Origin: Maritalea sp047634455
Lineage (GTDB): Bacteria; Pseudomonadota; Alphaproteobacteria; Rhizobiales; Devosiaceae
Length of the DNA stretch: 64,000 bases
Assembly (NCBI RefSeq): GCF_047634455.1
Contig: NZ_JBLIAI010000001.1
Location: forward strand, 117,900-181,899
Direction of reading: 5' to 3'
Shown: positions 39,944 to 49,504 of the stretch, in pieces
How positions within the stretch are numbered: the stretch's first letter is position 1
Layout of the letters: each line of letters begins with the position of its first letter
Position numbers and translations under genes: made by a program
The notes under the pieces: generated by a model
The model's input: only the letters and a program-made list of their open reading frames with translations
Told to the model about the DNA's origin: nothing
Databases searched by the model: none

Positions 39944-40981
39944 ATGCCCTATCGCGCCGAAGATCAAAGATACGACAACATGCAATATCGCCGGTCAGGG
40001 CGCTCAGGTCTAAAACTACCGGCGATCAGCGTAGGCCTCTGGCAGAATTTTGGGGGCACACGCGATTATCCAAGTGCGTTTGAAATTCTGAGTTACGCAT
40101 TCGATCAGGGTGTCACCCATTTTGACCTTGCGAACAATTACGGCCCGCCTGCAGGTTCGTCCGAAGAGTTGTTCGGGCAGATGATGGCACGTGATTTTGC
40201 CCCATACCGCGACCAAATGATCATCTCCTCAAAAGCTGGCTATAACATGTGGCCCGGCCCTTATGGAGAGTTTGGTTCGCGCAAGTATTTGATCGCCAGT
40301 TGCGACCAAAGCCTAAGACGCTGTGGCGTCGACTATTTCGACATTTTCTATTCGCACCGCTTTGACCCAGACACCCCCCTTGAAGAAACAATGGGTGCCC
40401 TCGCGTCCCTCTACAATCAAGGCAAAGCGCTATATGTGGGCATCTCGTCTTACCCGAAAAAAGAAACGATCGAAGCCCACCGCATTTTGAAGGATCTGGG
40501 CGTTCCGCTGACCATTCACCAGCCAAGCTATTCCATGCTCAACCGTTGGATTGAAGACGATGGCACATTAGACACATTGGGTGAATTGGGTGTTGGCTGC
40601 ATCGCTTTTTCACCGCTTGCGCAAGGTGTATTGAGCGGCAAATACTCAAAAGACAAAGCAACAGGCACTCGAGCCAGTGAACCGAGTTCCTCTTTGTTTG
40701 GTCGACATCTTGAAGTGGGTGTTCTTTCAGCAGTTGACGCACTGCAAAACCTTGCCGACCAACGCGGTCAGACATTGGTGCAACTTGCGCTTGCGTGGGC
40801 ACTGCGTAAAGACGAGATGACGTCAGCCCTGATTGGTGTGCGGACGCTAGAGCAACTTAAAGACAATCTTGGCGCGCTCAACAATCTTGATTTGTCGGCT
40901 GAGGAATTGAAAATCATTGACGATGCTTGTAAAGGCGGCATGATGGATCTACATCCTCAACCCGGCGGCTGGCTTCGGTAA
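39944..40981 (+). CDS. aldo/keto reductase (YghZ/Gpr-like)
   Basis: This 345-residue aldo/keto reductase carries the catalytic tetrad: D in HFDLANNYG, Y in the same motif, K in IISSKAGY, and H in IFYSHRFDPDTPL. It also has AFSPLAQGVLSGKY and a C-terminal LIGVRTLEQLKDNL that binds NADPH. The N-terminal MPYRAEDQRYDNMQYRRSGRSG is characteristic of L-glyceraldehyde 3-phosphate reductase relatives. The ATG at 39944 has GGAGA 6 bases ahead; a TTG 12 bases earlier is rejected. Confidence 0.9.
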   Translation: MPYRAEDQRYDNMQYRRSGRSGLKLPAISVGLWQNFGGTRDYPSAFEILSYAFDQGVTHFDLANNYGPPAGSSEELFGQMMARDFAPYRDQMIISSKAGYNMWPGPYGEFGSRKYLIASCDQSLRRCGVDYFDIFYSHRFDPDTPLEETMGALASLYNQGKALYVGISSYPKKETIEAHRILKDLGVPLTIHQPSYSMLNRWIEDDGTLDTLGELGVGCIAFSPLAQGVLSGKYSKDKATGTRASEPSSSLFGRHLEVGVLSAVDALQNLADQRGQTLVQLALAWALRKDEMTSALIGVRTLEQLKDNLGALNNLDLSAEELKIIDDACKGGMMDLHPQPGGWLR

Positions 40982-41010
40982 GCCCACCACAACATCAAGA
41001 AGTAGGTCCA

Positions 41011-41502
41011 ATGGAGTTTCGTGTTGCGCGACCAGATGAGCTTGGCGAAATCTCCGCCCTTTATCATCGCGTTTGGCACGAAACTCAAGCGCCATATCAG
41101 CATCCAGACATCGCGGCGTTTCGCGATATCGCCTTTATGCAAGACCGCATAGATGCGTTTTATCCCAATATTATTATCGGTTTAGACAATGGTAAATTGG
41201 TCGCACTTATTGTTGCCAAAGAGGCACGAATATCACAATTGTTTGTCGATACAACAATGCGTGGCGAAGGCATTGGCCGGAAGCTATTAGAATTGGGCGA
41301 GGCCAAATTGATTGCGGAAGGCGCAACCAAAGTCACCCTGAACTGCCTCGTTGGCAATGACGCAGCGCGTCATTTTTATGAGCGCAATGGATGGAAAGTC
41401 AGTGAGACGCAAACCAAAATTGGGCAGACCCACGAGGGTGAAGTTCAAATCAAAGCTTGGGAAATGGTGAAAACGTTAGACGTGTTTGATCATTTCGCTT
41501 GA
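41011..41502 (+). CDS. GNAT family N-acetyltransferase
   Basis: This 163-residue acetyltransferase has the acetyl-CoA loop VDTTMRGEGIGRKLLELGEAKL (about residues 80-101) and a conserved DAARHFYERNGWKV near residue 116-129. The substrate is not predictable. It follows the aldo/keto reductase gene by 29 bases and overlaps a convergent second GNAT gene by 27 bases. Confidence 0.88.
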   Translation: MEFRVARPDELGEISALYHRVWHETQAPYQHPDIAAFRDIAFMQDRIDAFYPNIIIGLDNGKLVALIVAKEARISQLFVDTTMRGEGIGRKLLELGEAKLIAEGATKVTLNCLVGNDAARHFYERNGWKVSETQTKIGQTHEGEVQIKAWEMVKTLDVFDHFA

Positions 41503-41934
41503 TTGTTTCCAACCGGACTTATCATAGATTTCGCGCCCAGCGTCCGATGCGTGTAGAACCACGAGCGTCGCGCCACGTCCTTTAAGCTCGGCCTCACCCA
41601 ATTCCATCAATCTGCTGGCAATGCCTTGGCGACGGCAGTGGTGTTCCACGTAAACATTGGAAATATAGCCACGCAAGTGTTCCTTGGGATGGAGCACATG
41701 CGGTGCCCAGTCGATAATCGACAACCCGATACCGCCAGCAGGCTTACCATTCTCTTCAAGAATAAAGCCGAAATATTCGCCGCTATGCAATCGCGGGTTT
41801 AGCCACTTGCGGAACTCAACAATCATTTCCTCAATTTTGGACAACGGTGCGCCAATATCGCGAAACATCTCAAAGCGATGATGACAGATTAAATCCAAGT
41901 CAGATGTGCGAATTTCGCGTTCTATCAGGCTCAT
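41476..41934 (-). CDS. GNAT family N-acetyltransferase
   Basis: This is a 152-residue acetyltransferase. The motif A region YVEHHCRRQGIASRLMELGEAELKGRGATLVVL has the RxxGIA pyrophosphate-binding turn, and the C-terminal ASDAGREIYDKSGWKQ is typical. I choose the ATG with GGAG 7 bases ahead; it overlaps the fumarase stop by 4 bases (ATGA), so the two are translationally coupled. It converges with the other GNAT gene. Confidence 0.87.
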   Translation of the reverse strand: MSLIEREIRTSDLDLICHHRFEMFRDIGAPLSKIEEMIVEFRKWLNPRLHSGEYFGFILEENGKPAGGIGLSIIDWAPHVLHPKEHLRGYISNVYVEHHCRRQGIASRLMELGEAELKGRGATLVVLHASDAGREIYDKSGWKQSSEMIKHV

Positions 41935-43454
41935 GCTGGCTCCGGGAGTTTGCCGATTCTTTTTCGCCAAATGGCTGGTGCAATATTGTGGACGCTTTCA
42001 CCCGTTGCGTCTACTGCAACTGTCACCGGCATGTTTTCCACGTCAAATTCGTATATGGCTTCCATACCTAACTCTTCAAATGCGACAACACGCGAAGAAC
42101 GGATTGCTTTTGAGATCAAATATGCTGCACCACCCGTTGCCATTAAGTAAGCAGCTTTGTGCCTCTTAATCGCTTCAAGACCGGCAGGTCCGCGTTCGGC
42201 TTTGCCGATCATGGCAACAAGACCCGTCTTGTCGAGCATCATTTCTGTAAACTTGTCCATGCGGGTTGCTGTGGTTGGTCCTGCGGGTCCAACGGCTTCC
42301 GCCCCCACGGGGTCAACTGGGCCTACATAGTAGATAACGCGATCAGTAAAATCGACGCCTTCAGGTAATCCCTCGCCGCTTTCATAAAGCGATTGAATAC
42401 GTTTGTGTGCGGCATCGCGGCCGGTCAATATTTTGCCGTTCAGCAGCAAACGATCACCCTGTTTCCACGTGGCGACTTCAGCTTTGCTTAGGTTGCCAAG
42501 GTCAACAGATTTGGCTTCTTTTGACGGCTTCCAGCCAATATCTGGCCATGCACTTAGCGGTGGCGGTGTGAGATCGGCGGCGCCTGTTCCATCCAAGGTG
42601 AAGTGCACATGACGATTTGCAGCGCAGTTTGGTGCCAGACCCACAGGTTTTGATGCCGCGTGGGTTGGCATATCCAAAACTTTGACGTCGACAACGGTGG
42701 TCAGGCCGCCAAGGCCCTGCGCACCAATACCCAGCGCATTGACTTTTTCAAACAACTCTAGCCGCAACTCTTCAGCAGTAGAATTTGATCCACGGTCCAT
42801 CAGTTCTTGAATGTTCACTGGGGCCATCAGAGATTTTTTGGCCATGTACATGGCTTTTTCAGGCGTGCCGCCAATGCCAATGCCTAAAACACCTGGTGGG
42901 CACCAGCCTGCGCCAAGCGTCGGCACGGTCTTAAGGACCCATTCAACAATATCGTCGGATGGATTGAGCATCGCCAGCTTGGCTTTGTTTTCAGAACCGC
43001 CGCCTTTAGCCGCAACCGTCACGTCAACTTTATCGCCCGCCACCATTTCGTAGTGGATGACCGCGGGCGCGTTGTCGCCCGAGTTGTTGCGCTTGCCTGC
43101 AGGGTCCATCAAAATCGAAGCGCGCAGCAAGTTTTCTTCTACACCGGTATAGGCTTGGCGCACGCCTTCATTGACCATTTCTTCAATGGTCATGTCCGTA
43201 TCCCAACGCACATCTTGGCCAATTTCAAGGAATACAACCGCAATCCCTGTATCTTGGCAAATCGGCCGATGACCTTCTGCACACATGCGCGAATTGGTCA
43301 AAATTTGAGCAATTGCATCTTTTGCTGCTGGGTTTTCTTCACGCTCATAGGCTTTAGCCACGGCCTCAACATAATCCAACGGATGATAGTAGGAGATGAA
43401 CTGAAAACCATCTGCAATGGATTGAATGAAGTCTTGTTTTTTAATGGCAGGCAT
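41931..43454 (-). CDS. class I fumarate hydratase
   Basis: This 507-residue class I ([4Fe-4S], oxygen-sensitive) fumarase has the alpha-domain with RPICQDTGIAVVFLEIGQD, GKRNNSGDNAPAVIHYE and GGSENKAKLAMLNPSD. The cysteine-containing WCPPGVLGIGIGGTPEKAM and GLAPNCAANRHVHF provide iron-sulfur ligands. The beta-domain contains GPTTATRMDKFTEMML. Fusion of both domains in one chain is the FumA type. I start at MPAIKKQDF, preceded by AAGGG; a 16-residue longer frame is possible. It lies downstream of the pheT/ligase genes on the same strand. Confidence 0.92.
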   Translation of the reverse strand: MPAIKKQDFIQSIADGFQFISYYHPLDYVEAVAKAYEREENPAAKDAIAQILTNSRMCAEGHRPICQDTGIAVVFLEIGQDVRWDTDMTIEEMVNEGVRQAYTGVEENLLRASILMDPAGKRNNSGDNAPAVIHYEMVAGDKVDVTVAAKGGGSENKAKLAMLNPSDDIVEWVLKTVPTLGAGWCPPGVLGIGIGGTPEKAMYMAKKSLMAPVNIQELMDRGSNSTAEELRLELFEKVNALGIGAQGLGGLTTVVDVKVLDMPTHAASKPVGLAPNCAANRHVHFTLDGTGAADLTPPPLSAWPDIGWKPSKEAKSVDLGNLSKAEVATWKQGDRLLLNGKILTGRDAAHKRIQSLYESGEGLPEGVDFTDRVIYYVGPVDPVGAEAVGPAGPTTATRMDKFTEMMLDKTGLVAMIGKAERGPAGLEAIKRHKAAYLMATGGAAYLISKAIRSSRVVAFEELGMEAIYEFDVENMPVTVAVDATGESVHNIAPAIWRKRIGKLPEPA

Positions 43455-43510
43455 ATGGGAACCCTTACGACCAAGGAGAAAATTGTTGTTCGCTTTTCCC
43501 ATGTGTAGGG

Positions 43511-44782
43511 TTAATTTTCAACAAAACCTTTGTCGAATGCCGACGCAGGGTGTGCTTTTGCCGCGGCCAGAACAAACGCTAGGCTGAAACCATACAGCGT
43601 TGTTAGTAAATCAAAGCCGAAAACAAAATCAGTAAAGCCGAAAATGAAATAGCTAGTGGGCAAGAGCACAAGTGCATATACGACAAGGCGATTTTGTTGC
43701 AATGATTGATCAAACAGCAGGTTCACGATAGGCGCGAAAAGAAGGATTGCGTAAGCAAACAGCCCCAAAATGCCACCAGCAACGGCGAAATCAGCGATGT
43801 CGTTGTGAAAGCTAAAATACTGTTTTACGGGTGCAAAAATTTCTGGCGTCGGATGAGCCTGCATCAACGCGTCCCAATGTCCGGCCCATCCATAACCAAT
43901 AATTGGCGATTGCTGAAAGGCATTCCACGCCCCAACAAGCATCTGATATCGCAATTCGGACGAATTACCCGGCAATCTACCTGCCGCCATTTCGGTAAGT
44001 GTTCTAAATACTCGACTGACAAATCCGTTGGGGTCGATCAGGACGAGACCTGCGACACAAACGGCAATTGCGACCAACATCAGGGTCGTCCAGAGGCGCG
44101 ATTTAACCCAAATGAGTGGTAACACAAAGACTAGCGCAATGGTCAACATGATCGGGATAGCGATCAGTGTTCCCCGAGAACCACTCAAAACAACGATCCC
44201 AATTGCAACGATTGGTGCGATTACGACCAAATTGGACTGTGACCGAATTTTCGGATTGAGGCCAATCAATGCCAAGAACCCCAGCAGCGCGGCAACGCGC
44301 GCTATTGCGTTGGAGCCCGCTGCGATGGCAACCGTTCGGCCAATTCCTAATCCGTAATATTGGGCATGTGCAAACAACAAACCAAGAAGACTTCCAATCA
44401 AACAATATGCAGCAATGCGCGAAACACTTGGTGGTTGCGGCAAGCTAACCAGATATTGGTAGAGTAAAATGGGAAATGCCAATCCCAAAAAGTTGACGAG
44501 GAACGACATATCGCCAACCTCGTCCGCGCTGAGGGCAGAAACCAGACCGAGCAGCCCGAACACAGCCAATAAGGCTGCTAAGGTTGGCTGCCAACAAAAT
44601 CCACGTCGTATCCGTGAACTCGCAAAAAACCGCAACCCAGCAATGAGCGCTAAGATTAGCGCCAAGACAATTGAAAGAGACCCAAACAATGTTGGCAGAA
44701 AGAACGTCGTGGCCAACAGACCTAACAATAGGAACCTGTCGAAAATCACGTTTTTTGCGCGCAAGTTTGTTAACATCTCCAT
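43511..44782 (-). CDS. O-antigen ligase family membrane protein
   Basis: This 423-residue polytopic membrane protein has about 12 helices and the Wzy/WaaL-type large periplasmic loop with IGYGWAGHWDALMQAHPTPEIFAPVKQYFSFHNDIADFAVAGGILGL (about residues 300-345). The conserved H in FHND and R in SGSRGTLIA are expected catalytic features. It attaches O-antigen or another glycan to its acceptor, or polymerises glycan units. It overlaps the pheT stop by one base (TGATG). Its placement directly after a tRNA synthetase gene is unusual but seen in some alphaproteobacteria. Confidence 0.85.
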   Translation of the reverse strand: MEMLTNLRAKNVIFDRFLLLGLLATTFFLPTLFGSLSIVLALILALIAGLRFFASSRIRRGFCWQPTLAALLAVFGLLGLVSALSADEVGDMSFLVNFLGLAFPILLYQYLVSLPQPPSVSRIAAYCLIGSLLGLLFAHAQYYGLGIGRTVAIAAGSNAIARVAALLGFLALIGLNPKIRSQSNLVVIAPIVAIGIVVLSGSRGTLIAIPIMLTIALVFVLPLIWVKSRLWTTLMLVAIAVCVAGLVLIDPNGFVSRVFRTLTEMAAGRLPGNSSELRYQMLVGAWNAFQQSPIIGYGWAGHWDALMQAHPTPEIFAPVKQYFSFHNDIADFAVAGGILGLFAYAILLFAPIVNLLFDQSLQQNRLVVYALVLLPTSYFIFGFTDFVFGFDLLTTLYGFSLAFVLAAAKAHPASAFDKGFVEN

Positions 44783-47208
44783 CAGCTGCGCAAGGTCGCG
44801 CCGGTGGCCTTTTCAACCGCTGCGATGATCTTTTGGCTAACGGCCTCGATCTCTTCGTCTGTCAGGGTTTTTTGGCGCGGCTGAAGCGTGACTTCAATCG
44901 CAACAGACTTCTTACCTTCACCCACATGTTCACCTTCAAACACATCAAAAATTGACGTTGATTGAATGAGCTTCTTGTCGGCTGAATTCGCTGCTTTGAC
45001 AAATTTTTGACCTTCAGCATTCTTATCCGCCAGGAAAGCAAAATCTCGGCGCACGGGCTGCAAATCAGAAATGTCTAACGCGCCTTTGGCTTTGCTCGCC
45101 TTCTTGCGCGGCGCTGGAATGGCATCAAGATTGAGCTCAAACGCTACAACCGGACCTGTCAAATCCAACTCAGCGATGAGTGCTGGGTGCAGTTCACCGA
45201 ACCATCCAAGGATCATCTTAGGACCTAATTGCAAGCGACCCGCACGGCCCGGATGCGCCCAATCGGCAGGTTCTGCTACAACTTGAATGTTGTTCACGTC
45301 CATGCCCAATGCATCAAGTGCCGCAAGCGCATCGGCTTTTACATCAAAGACATCAACTTTGCTGGCTTTGCCCTGCCAGTCGCGGCCAGTTTGAGCAAAT
45401 TTCGCGGTGCCGGAGCGCACCCCGGTGGCGTAGTTCAGCTGCCCGTCAATTTTGTCAGTCTTAAAGACCTGCCCAACTTCAAACAAGGACACATCCGCAT
45501 ATCCACGGTTGGCGTTTCGCCCTAGCGCTGCCAGCAGGCCCGGTAACAAAGATGGACGCATGTCCGTAAGGTCGGAAACAATCGGGTTTTCAAGTTTCAA
45601 TTCGTCAGAGCCACCACCAAACAATGTCGCTTCTTTTTCTGAAATGAAAGACCAAGTCACGGCTTCGTGGAAACCGCGACCAGCCAAAGTGCGACGGGCG
45701 ATTCGACGGCGGTTCTGGATTGTGGTCAGCATTTTTGGCGCAACGCCAGACAGCCGTGGAAGCGGGTCCACCGGCACTTTGTCGACCCCTACGATGCGCA
45801 TCACCTCTTCGACCAAATCGGCTTTCACCTCAACATCCGGGCGAAACGAAGGCACATTGACCTTTACCACGCCACCAGAACCAGCGACCCAGAACCCGAG
45901 CCGAGAGAGGATAACTTTTGCCTCAGTTGCAGGCACTTTTAGACCCGTCAAGCGGGTGATTTCTGACAATGGAAAATCGATAACCCGTTCAGGCGATTTC
46001 ACTTCGCCTGTAACCACCGGCTCATGCACTTCGCCGCCGCAGATTTCCAAAATCATTTTGGTTGCAAGCTCCAAGCCCGGCAAAACGAACTCTGGGTCAG
46101 CGTGACGTTCCAAACGGTAACGCGCATCAGAAACAATGCCCGTTTTGCGGCCAGTTTGTGCGATCAAAAGGGGTTCCCACCACGCGCACTCCATAAAAAT
46201 GTTGGTGGTTTCAGCGGTACATCCACTTTGTTCGCCGCCCATGATGCCGCCAATGCAAAGCGGGCCATTATCGTCGGCCAAGATGCACATGGTTTCATCG
46301 AGCTGATAAGTCTTGCTATCTAGTGCAACAATTTTTTCGCCTTTTTTAGCGTTACGCGCGTGGAACTGGCCCGTGATCTTGTCCGCATCATAGGCGTGCA
46401 ATGGGCGACCACGGTCGTAGGAAATGTAGTTGGTGATGTCAGCCAACGCATTGATTGGGCGCAGTCCGACTGCGATCAAACGCTTTTGCAGCCATTCAGG
46501 GGACGGGCCGTTCTTCACGCCTTTAAACAAGCGACCCGCAAACATTTTACAAGCTTGTGGTTCACCGTCGTCAAAACGAAACTCAACGGAAATATCCCCT
46601 TTGCCGCCTAAAGTGGCCGGAACAGCTTTCACAGTGCCGTCTTTTAATTCACCAACACCAGCCGCAGCAAGGTCACGTGCAATACCATAGACACCTGTCG
46701 CATCACCACGGTTTGGTGTGATGGCGATATCAATCACCACGTCGTCAATGCCAGCATAGTCGACATATTTGGTGCCAACGGGCGCATCATCGGGCAAATC
46801 GATAATGCCGTCATGTTCATCTGAGAGCATCAGCTCACGCTCAGAACACAACATGCCATTGCTTTCTTCGCCACGAATATTGCCTTTGGTCAGGACAAAA
46901 TCCACGCCGGGCACGTAAGTGCCAACCGCCGCGAATACGCCTTTCAGACCTTTACGGGCATTTGGTGCACCACAGACAACTTTTACCAGATCGCCACTGC
47001 CTGTGTTGACCATGCAAACGCGCAACTTGTCGGCGTTTGGATGCTTTTCAGCGCTGATCACTTCGCAGACCGTAAACTCGTTCAGCACTTTGGCTTGATC
47101 TTCAACCTCTTCGACCTCAAGGCCGATCATTGTGAGGGTTTTGATAATTTCATCATTCGAAACACTTGTCTCGAGATGATCTTTGAGCCAATCAATTGTG
47201 AATTTCAT
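44782..47208 (-). CDS. pheT: phenylalanine-tRNA ligase beta subunit
   Basis: This 808-residue PheT has an N-terminal MKFTIDWLKDHLETS. An EMAP-like tRNA-binding domain (VISAEKHPNADKLRVCMVNTG) follows, then the B3/B4 editing region and the catalytic-like core with GFHEAVTWSFISE. The C-terminal ferredoxin-like anticodon-binding domain contains PVRRDFAFLADKNAEG. It forms the alpha2-beta2 enzyme with PheS and is 4 bases after the exonuclease-ASCH gene that separates them. Length is standard. Confidence 0.96.
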   Translation of the reverse strand: MKFTIDWLKDHLETSVSNDEIIKTLTMIGLEVEEVEDQAKVLNEFTVCEVISAEKHPNADKLRVCMVNTGSGDLVKVVCGAPNARKGLKGVFAAVGTYVPGVDFVLTKGNIRGEESNGMLCSERELMLSDEHDGIIDLPDDAPVGTKYVDYAGIDDVVIDIAITPNRGDATGVYGIARDLAAAGVGELKDGTVKAVPATLGGKGDISVEFRFDDGEPQACKMFAGRLFKGVKNGPSPEWLQKRLIAVGLRPINALADITNYISYDRGRPLHAYDADKITGQFHARNAKKGEKIVALDSKTYQLDETMCILADDNGPLCIGGIMGGEQSGCTAETTNIFMECAWWEPLLIAQTGRKTGIVSDARYRLERHADPEFVLPGLELATKMILEICGGEVHEPVVTGEVKSPERVIDFPLSEITRLTGLKVPATEAKVILSRLGFWVAGSGGVVKVNVPSFRPDVEVKADLVEEVMRIVGVDKVPVDPLPRLSGVAPKMLTTIQNRRRIARRTLAGRGFHEAVTWSFISEKEATLFGGGSDELKLENPIVSDLTDMRPSLLPGLLAALGRNANRGYADVSLFEVGQVFKTDKIDGQLNYATGVRSGTAKFAQTGRDWQGKASKVDVFDVKADALAALDALGMDVNNIQVVAEPADWAHPGRAGRLQLGPKMILGWFGELHPALIAELDLTGPVVAFELNLDAIPAPRKKASKAKGALDISDLQPVRRDFAFLADKNAEGQKFVKAANSADKKLIQSTSIFDVFEGEHVGEGKKSVAIEVTLQPRQKTLTDEEIEAVSQKIIAAVEKATGATLRS

Positions 47209-47212
47209 CGGT

Positions 47213-48229
47213 CTACTCTTTTGTTGTCTCTTGTTCGAACACTTCGACCAAATCAAAGCGTTCGCAAACCAGTTTCATATCAGGTGAATGCCCGCCATTG
47301 CGGGTGAAAAAATCTATGTGCGCCTCGCGCCAAAATTCGAACGACAAGTCTCCCTCGCCTTCCGCGCGCGCAAAATCCTCGTCAACATCATCAAAGCGTT
47401 TCACCTCGACAGAAGTTGTTTTAATAATGGCTCGGGGCTGTCCTTGCCAATTGGGAACAATGAAGTACTCTCCCACTGTCGGCAGCGGCTCGCCTTCTTC
47501 TTCGTAGATTGCAAGCGCGCCGCAAGTCGCAGATTTCTTGCCAGAAACGATCAATTCCACAAGTTCATCACGCAGTGTTTCGCTATCGCCGAATTCAGCT
47601 ATGTCAAGGTTGCGGTATTTTACTGGCAAGCTGCCAACAATAAAAAATCGTTTCAGCAAATGTGCAAAGCCGCGCGCATCGTCGATTGCATAATGGGTAT
47701 GCGGATGATTGCCAATCCAGCTGTCTGGCACCCGCCGCGTGGTCCAGTCATGGTGCGGTGCATTCGCGATGGTGCCCGAAACGGAATATATATCAACACC
47801 GCCGCCAGCAAATATGCGGTTTTGTTTTCCGGGACCGCCGAAGACACGCGTGTTGGCGAATTGATCCAGATAATGGTCCATATAGGTACCATCGAAAATC
47901 AAAGGCGCTGATGCAAAAGCTTTGCGCCCTTCAAATCCTTCAAGCCATGCAACAAAATCAGCCATCGCCTTTTCAGGCGCAACCGGATTTGTCGTTGCGG
48001 CCTTATAGGCCTCAGGCTCGGTTTCCCACCATTCCATGGTTTCAGGATCAGGCGCACGATCAGTCCGCGCTTCAAGAACGGTTTCAAACTCACCCAAAAC
48101 ATCGCCACGCCGATTCATCGCCACTGAGGCAAAACTCAACATCGAGTTGCGCAAGGGGCTCGGGCCATCGGTTTCAATGTCTGTGACAATATAAACGGTT
48201 TCGTCTATATCGTTCGACGTTGCTGTCAC
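47213..48229 (-). CDS. DEDDh 3'-5' exonuclease fused to ASCH domain
   Basis: This is a 338-residue two-domain protein. The N-terminal exonuclease (about residues 1-200) has YIVTDIETDGPSP (first acidic pair DIE), an internal D in FDGTYMD, and HYAIDDARGFAHLL with the H and D of a DEDDh site. The C-terminal ASCH domain (about 205-338) has DELVELIVSGKKSATCG, the YFIVPNWQGQPRAIIKTTSVEV barrel strands, and ARAEGEGDLSFEFWREAH. ASCH domains bind or hydrolyse modified nucleobases (YqfB acts on N4-acetylcytidine). I infer a nucleic-acid processing role. It overlaps the pheS stop by 4 bases and is thus coupled inside the phe operon. Confidence 0.8.
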   Translation of the reverse strand: MTATSNDIDETVYIVTDIETDGPSPLRNSMLSFASVAMNRRGDVLGEFETVLEARTDRAPDPETMEWWETEPEAYKAATTNPVAPEKAMADFVAWLEGFEGRKAFASAPLIFDGTYMDHYLDQFANTRVFGGPGKQNRIFAGGGVDIYSVSGTIANAPHHDWTTRRVPDSWIGNHPHTHYAIDDARGFAHLLKRFFIVGSLPVKYRNLDIAEFGDSETLRDELVELIVSGKKSATCGALAIYEEEGEPLPTVGEYFIVPNWQGQPRAIIKTTSVEVKRFDDVDEDFARAEGEGDLSFEFWREAHIDFFTRNGGHSPDMKLVCERFDLVEVFEQETTKE

Positions 48230-49338
48230 GATGACAAGCCTCCAAACAATGTTGGCAAATCAAGTGGACGGAATCCATAATGCTCCATCCAACGTTTGTC
48301 GGCGTCAAAGAAATCGCGCAGGTCCGGCATGCCGTATTTCAGCATGGCTATCCGGTCGATTCCCATGCCCCAAGCAAAACCTTGGTAAATGTCTGGGTCC
48401 AGACCACAATTTCGGATCACATTTGGGTGCACCATGCCGCAGCCCAAAATCTCGAGCCAATCTTCGCCCTCGCCTATTTTCACTTCATTGCCTGAACGAT
48501 CGCATTGCACGTCCACTTCCATGGAAGGTTCGGTGAACGGGAAGAAGGATGGGCGGAAACGGGTTTTGACGTTATCGACTTCAAAATAGGCTTTTAGGAA
48601 CTCTTCCAAGACCCAACGCAATTGACCAATGTGCGAAGACTTATCAATCACCAAACCTTCAAGCTGGTGAAACATTGGCGTGTGTGTTTGGTCACTGTCG
48701 CAACGATAGGTGCGGCCCGGGATAACCACGCGAATTGGCGGTTCTTGAGTTTCCATAGTTCGGATTTGCACGGGCGACGTGTGTGTGCGCAGCACCATCT
48801 TGTTGCCGTTGCTTTCTTCGCCTTCAACTGTAGGTTTGGCTTTCATGAAGAATGTGTCGTGCATTTCACGCGCCGGGTGACCTTCTGGGAAGTTCAGCGC
48901 GGTGAAGTTGTAATAGTCGCTCTCGATGTCTGGGCCTTCCGCAATCGCGAAGCCCATGTCAGAAAAGATGGCGGTGATTTCATCCAATGTTTGGGATACA
49001 GGGTGAATTGAGCCGCGCTGCATTGGGCCGGGTTGCAACGGCAGCGTTACATCGACTTTTTCTGAAGCGAGACGCGCTTCAAGAGCCGCCTTTTTAAGGG
49101 TCGCCGATTTTGCTTCAATCAACGCCGCCATGTCCTTTTTCAGGCCGTTAATTACTGGGCCCGCTATTTGGCGTTCCTCATTGGACATTTTGCCCAAAGA
49201 TTTTAACTGCTCTGAAACAGAACCCTTTTTGCCCAAAGCCGCCACACGCACAGCGTCTAGCCCCTTTTCGTCATTTGCATTTTCAATGTCGGCAGTGATG
49301 TGCTCACGCAGCGTTTCAAGTGAATTGGCGTCGTTCAT
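48226..49338 (-). CDS. pheS: phenylalanine-tRNA ligase alpha subunit
   Basis: This 370-residue PheS has an N-terminal coiled coil and the class II synthetase motifs: motif 1 near HPVSQTLDEITAIFSDMGF, motif 2 TYRCDSDQTHTPMFHQLEGL, and motif 3 ending AWGMGIDRIAMLKYGMPDLRDF. The phenylalanine-binding FxF-type segment is in GCGMVHPNV. It forms the enzyme with PheT, and its stop overlaps the exonuclease-ASCH start (ATGA). A terminator lies 94 bases upstream, after rplT. Confidence 0.96.
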   Translation of the reverse strand: MNDANSLETLREHITADIENANDEKGLDAVRVAALGKKGSVSEQLKSLGKMSNEERQIAGPVINGLKKDMAALIEAKSATLKKAALEARLASEKVDVTLPLQPGPMQRGSIHPVSQTLDEITAIFSDMGFAIAEGPDIESDYYNFTALNFPEGHPAREMHDTFFMKAKPTVEGEESNGNKMVLRTHTSPVQIRTMETQEPPIRVVIPGRTYRCDSDQTHTPMFHQLEGLVIDKSSHIGQLRWVLEEFLKAYFEVDNVKTRFRPSFFPFTEPSMEVDVQCDRSGNEVKIGEGEDWLEILGCGMVHPNVIRNCGLDPDIYQGFAWGMGIDRIAMLKYGMPDLRDFFDADKRWMEHYGFRPLDLPTLFGGLSS

Positions 49339-49431
49339 TATGGACCTCTTGTCCCCTCAAATGCATAAAGTGGACCCAGCTAGCCCATCGGTTCTGATCT
49401 TGTTAGATTCGCGTGCACCTTACAAACGCAC

Positions 49432-49472
49432 AAAGCCTTGCGCCACCCTTAAGAGAGCGGCACAAGGCTTTT
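49432..49472 (-). terminator. terminator after rplT
   Basis: AAAGCCTTG and CAAGGCTTT (positions 49432-49440 and 49463-49471) form a 9-base stem with an inner GC-rich imperfect extension; T-runs lie on both outer sides. On the minus strand it follows the rplT stop by 33 bases and separates rpmI-rplT from pheS. Confidence 0.7.
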
Positions 49473-49504
49473 AATTCGGCCTCAGATAGATGAGGTAAAA
49501 AGCT

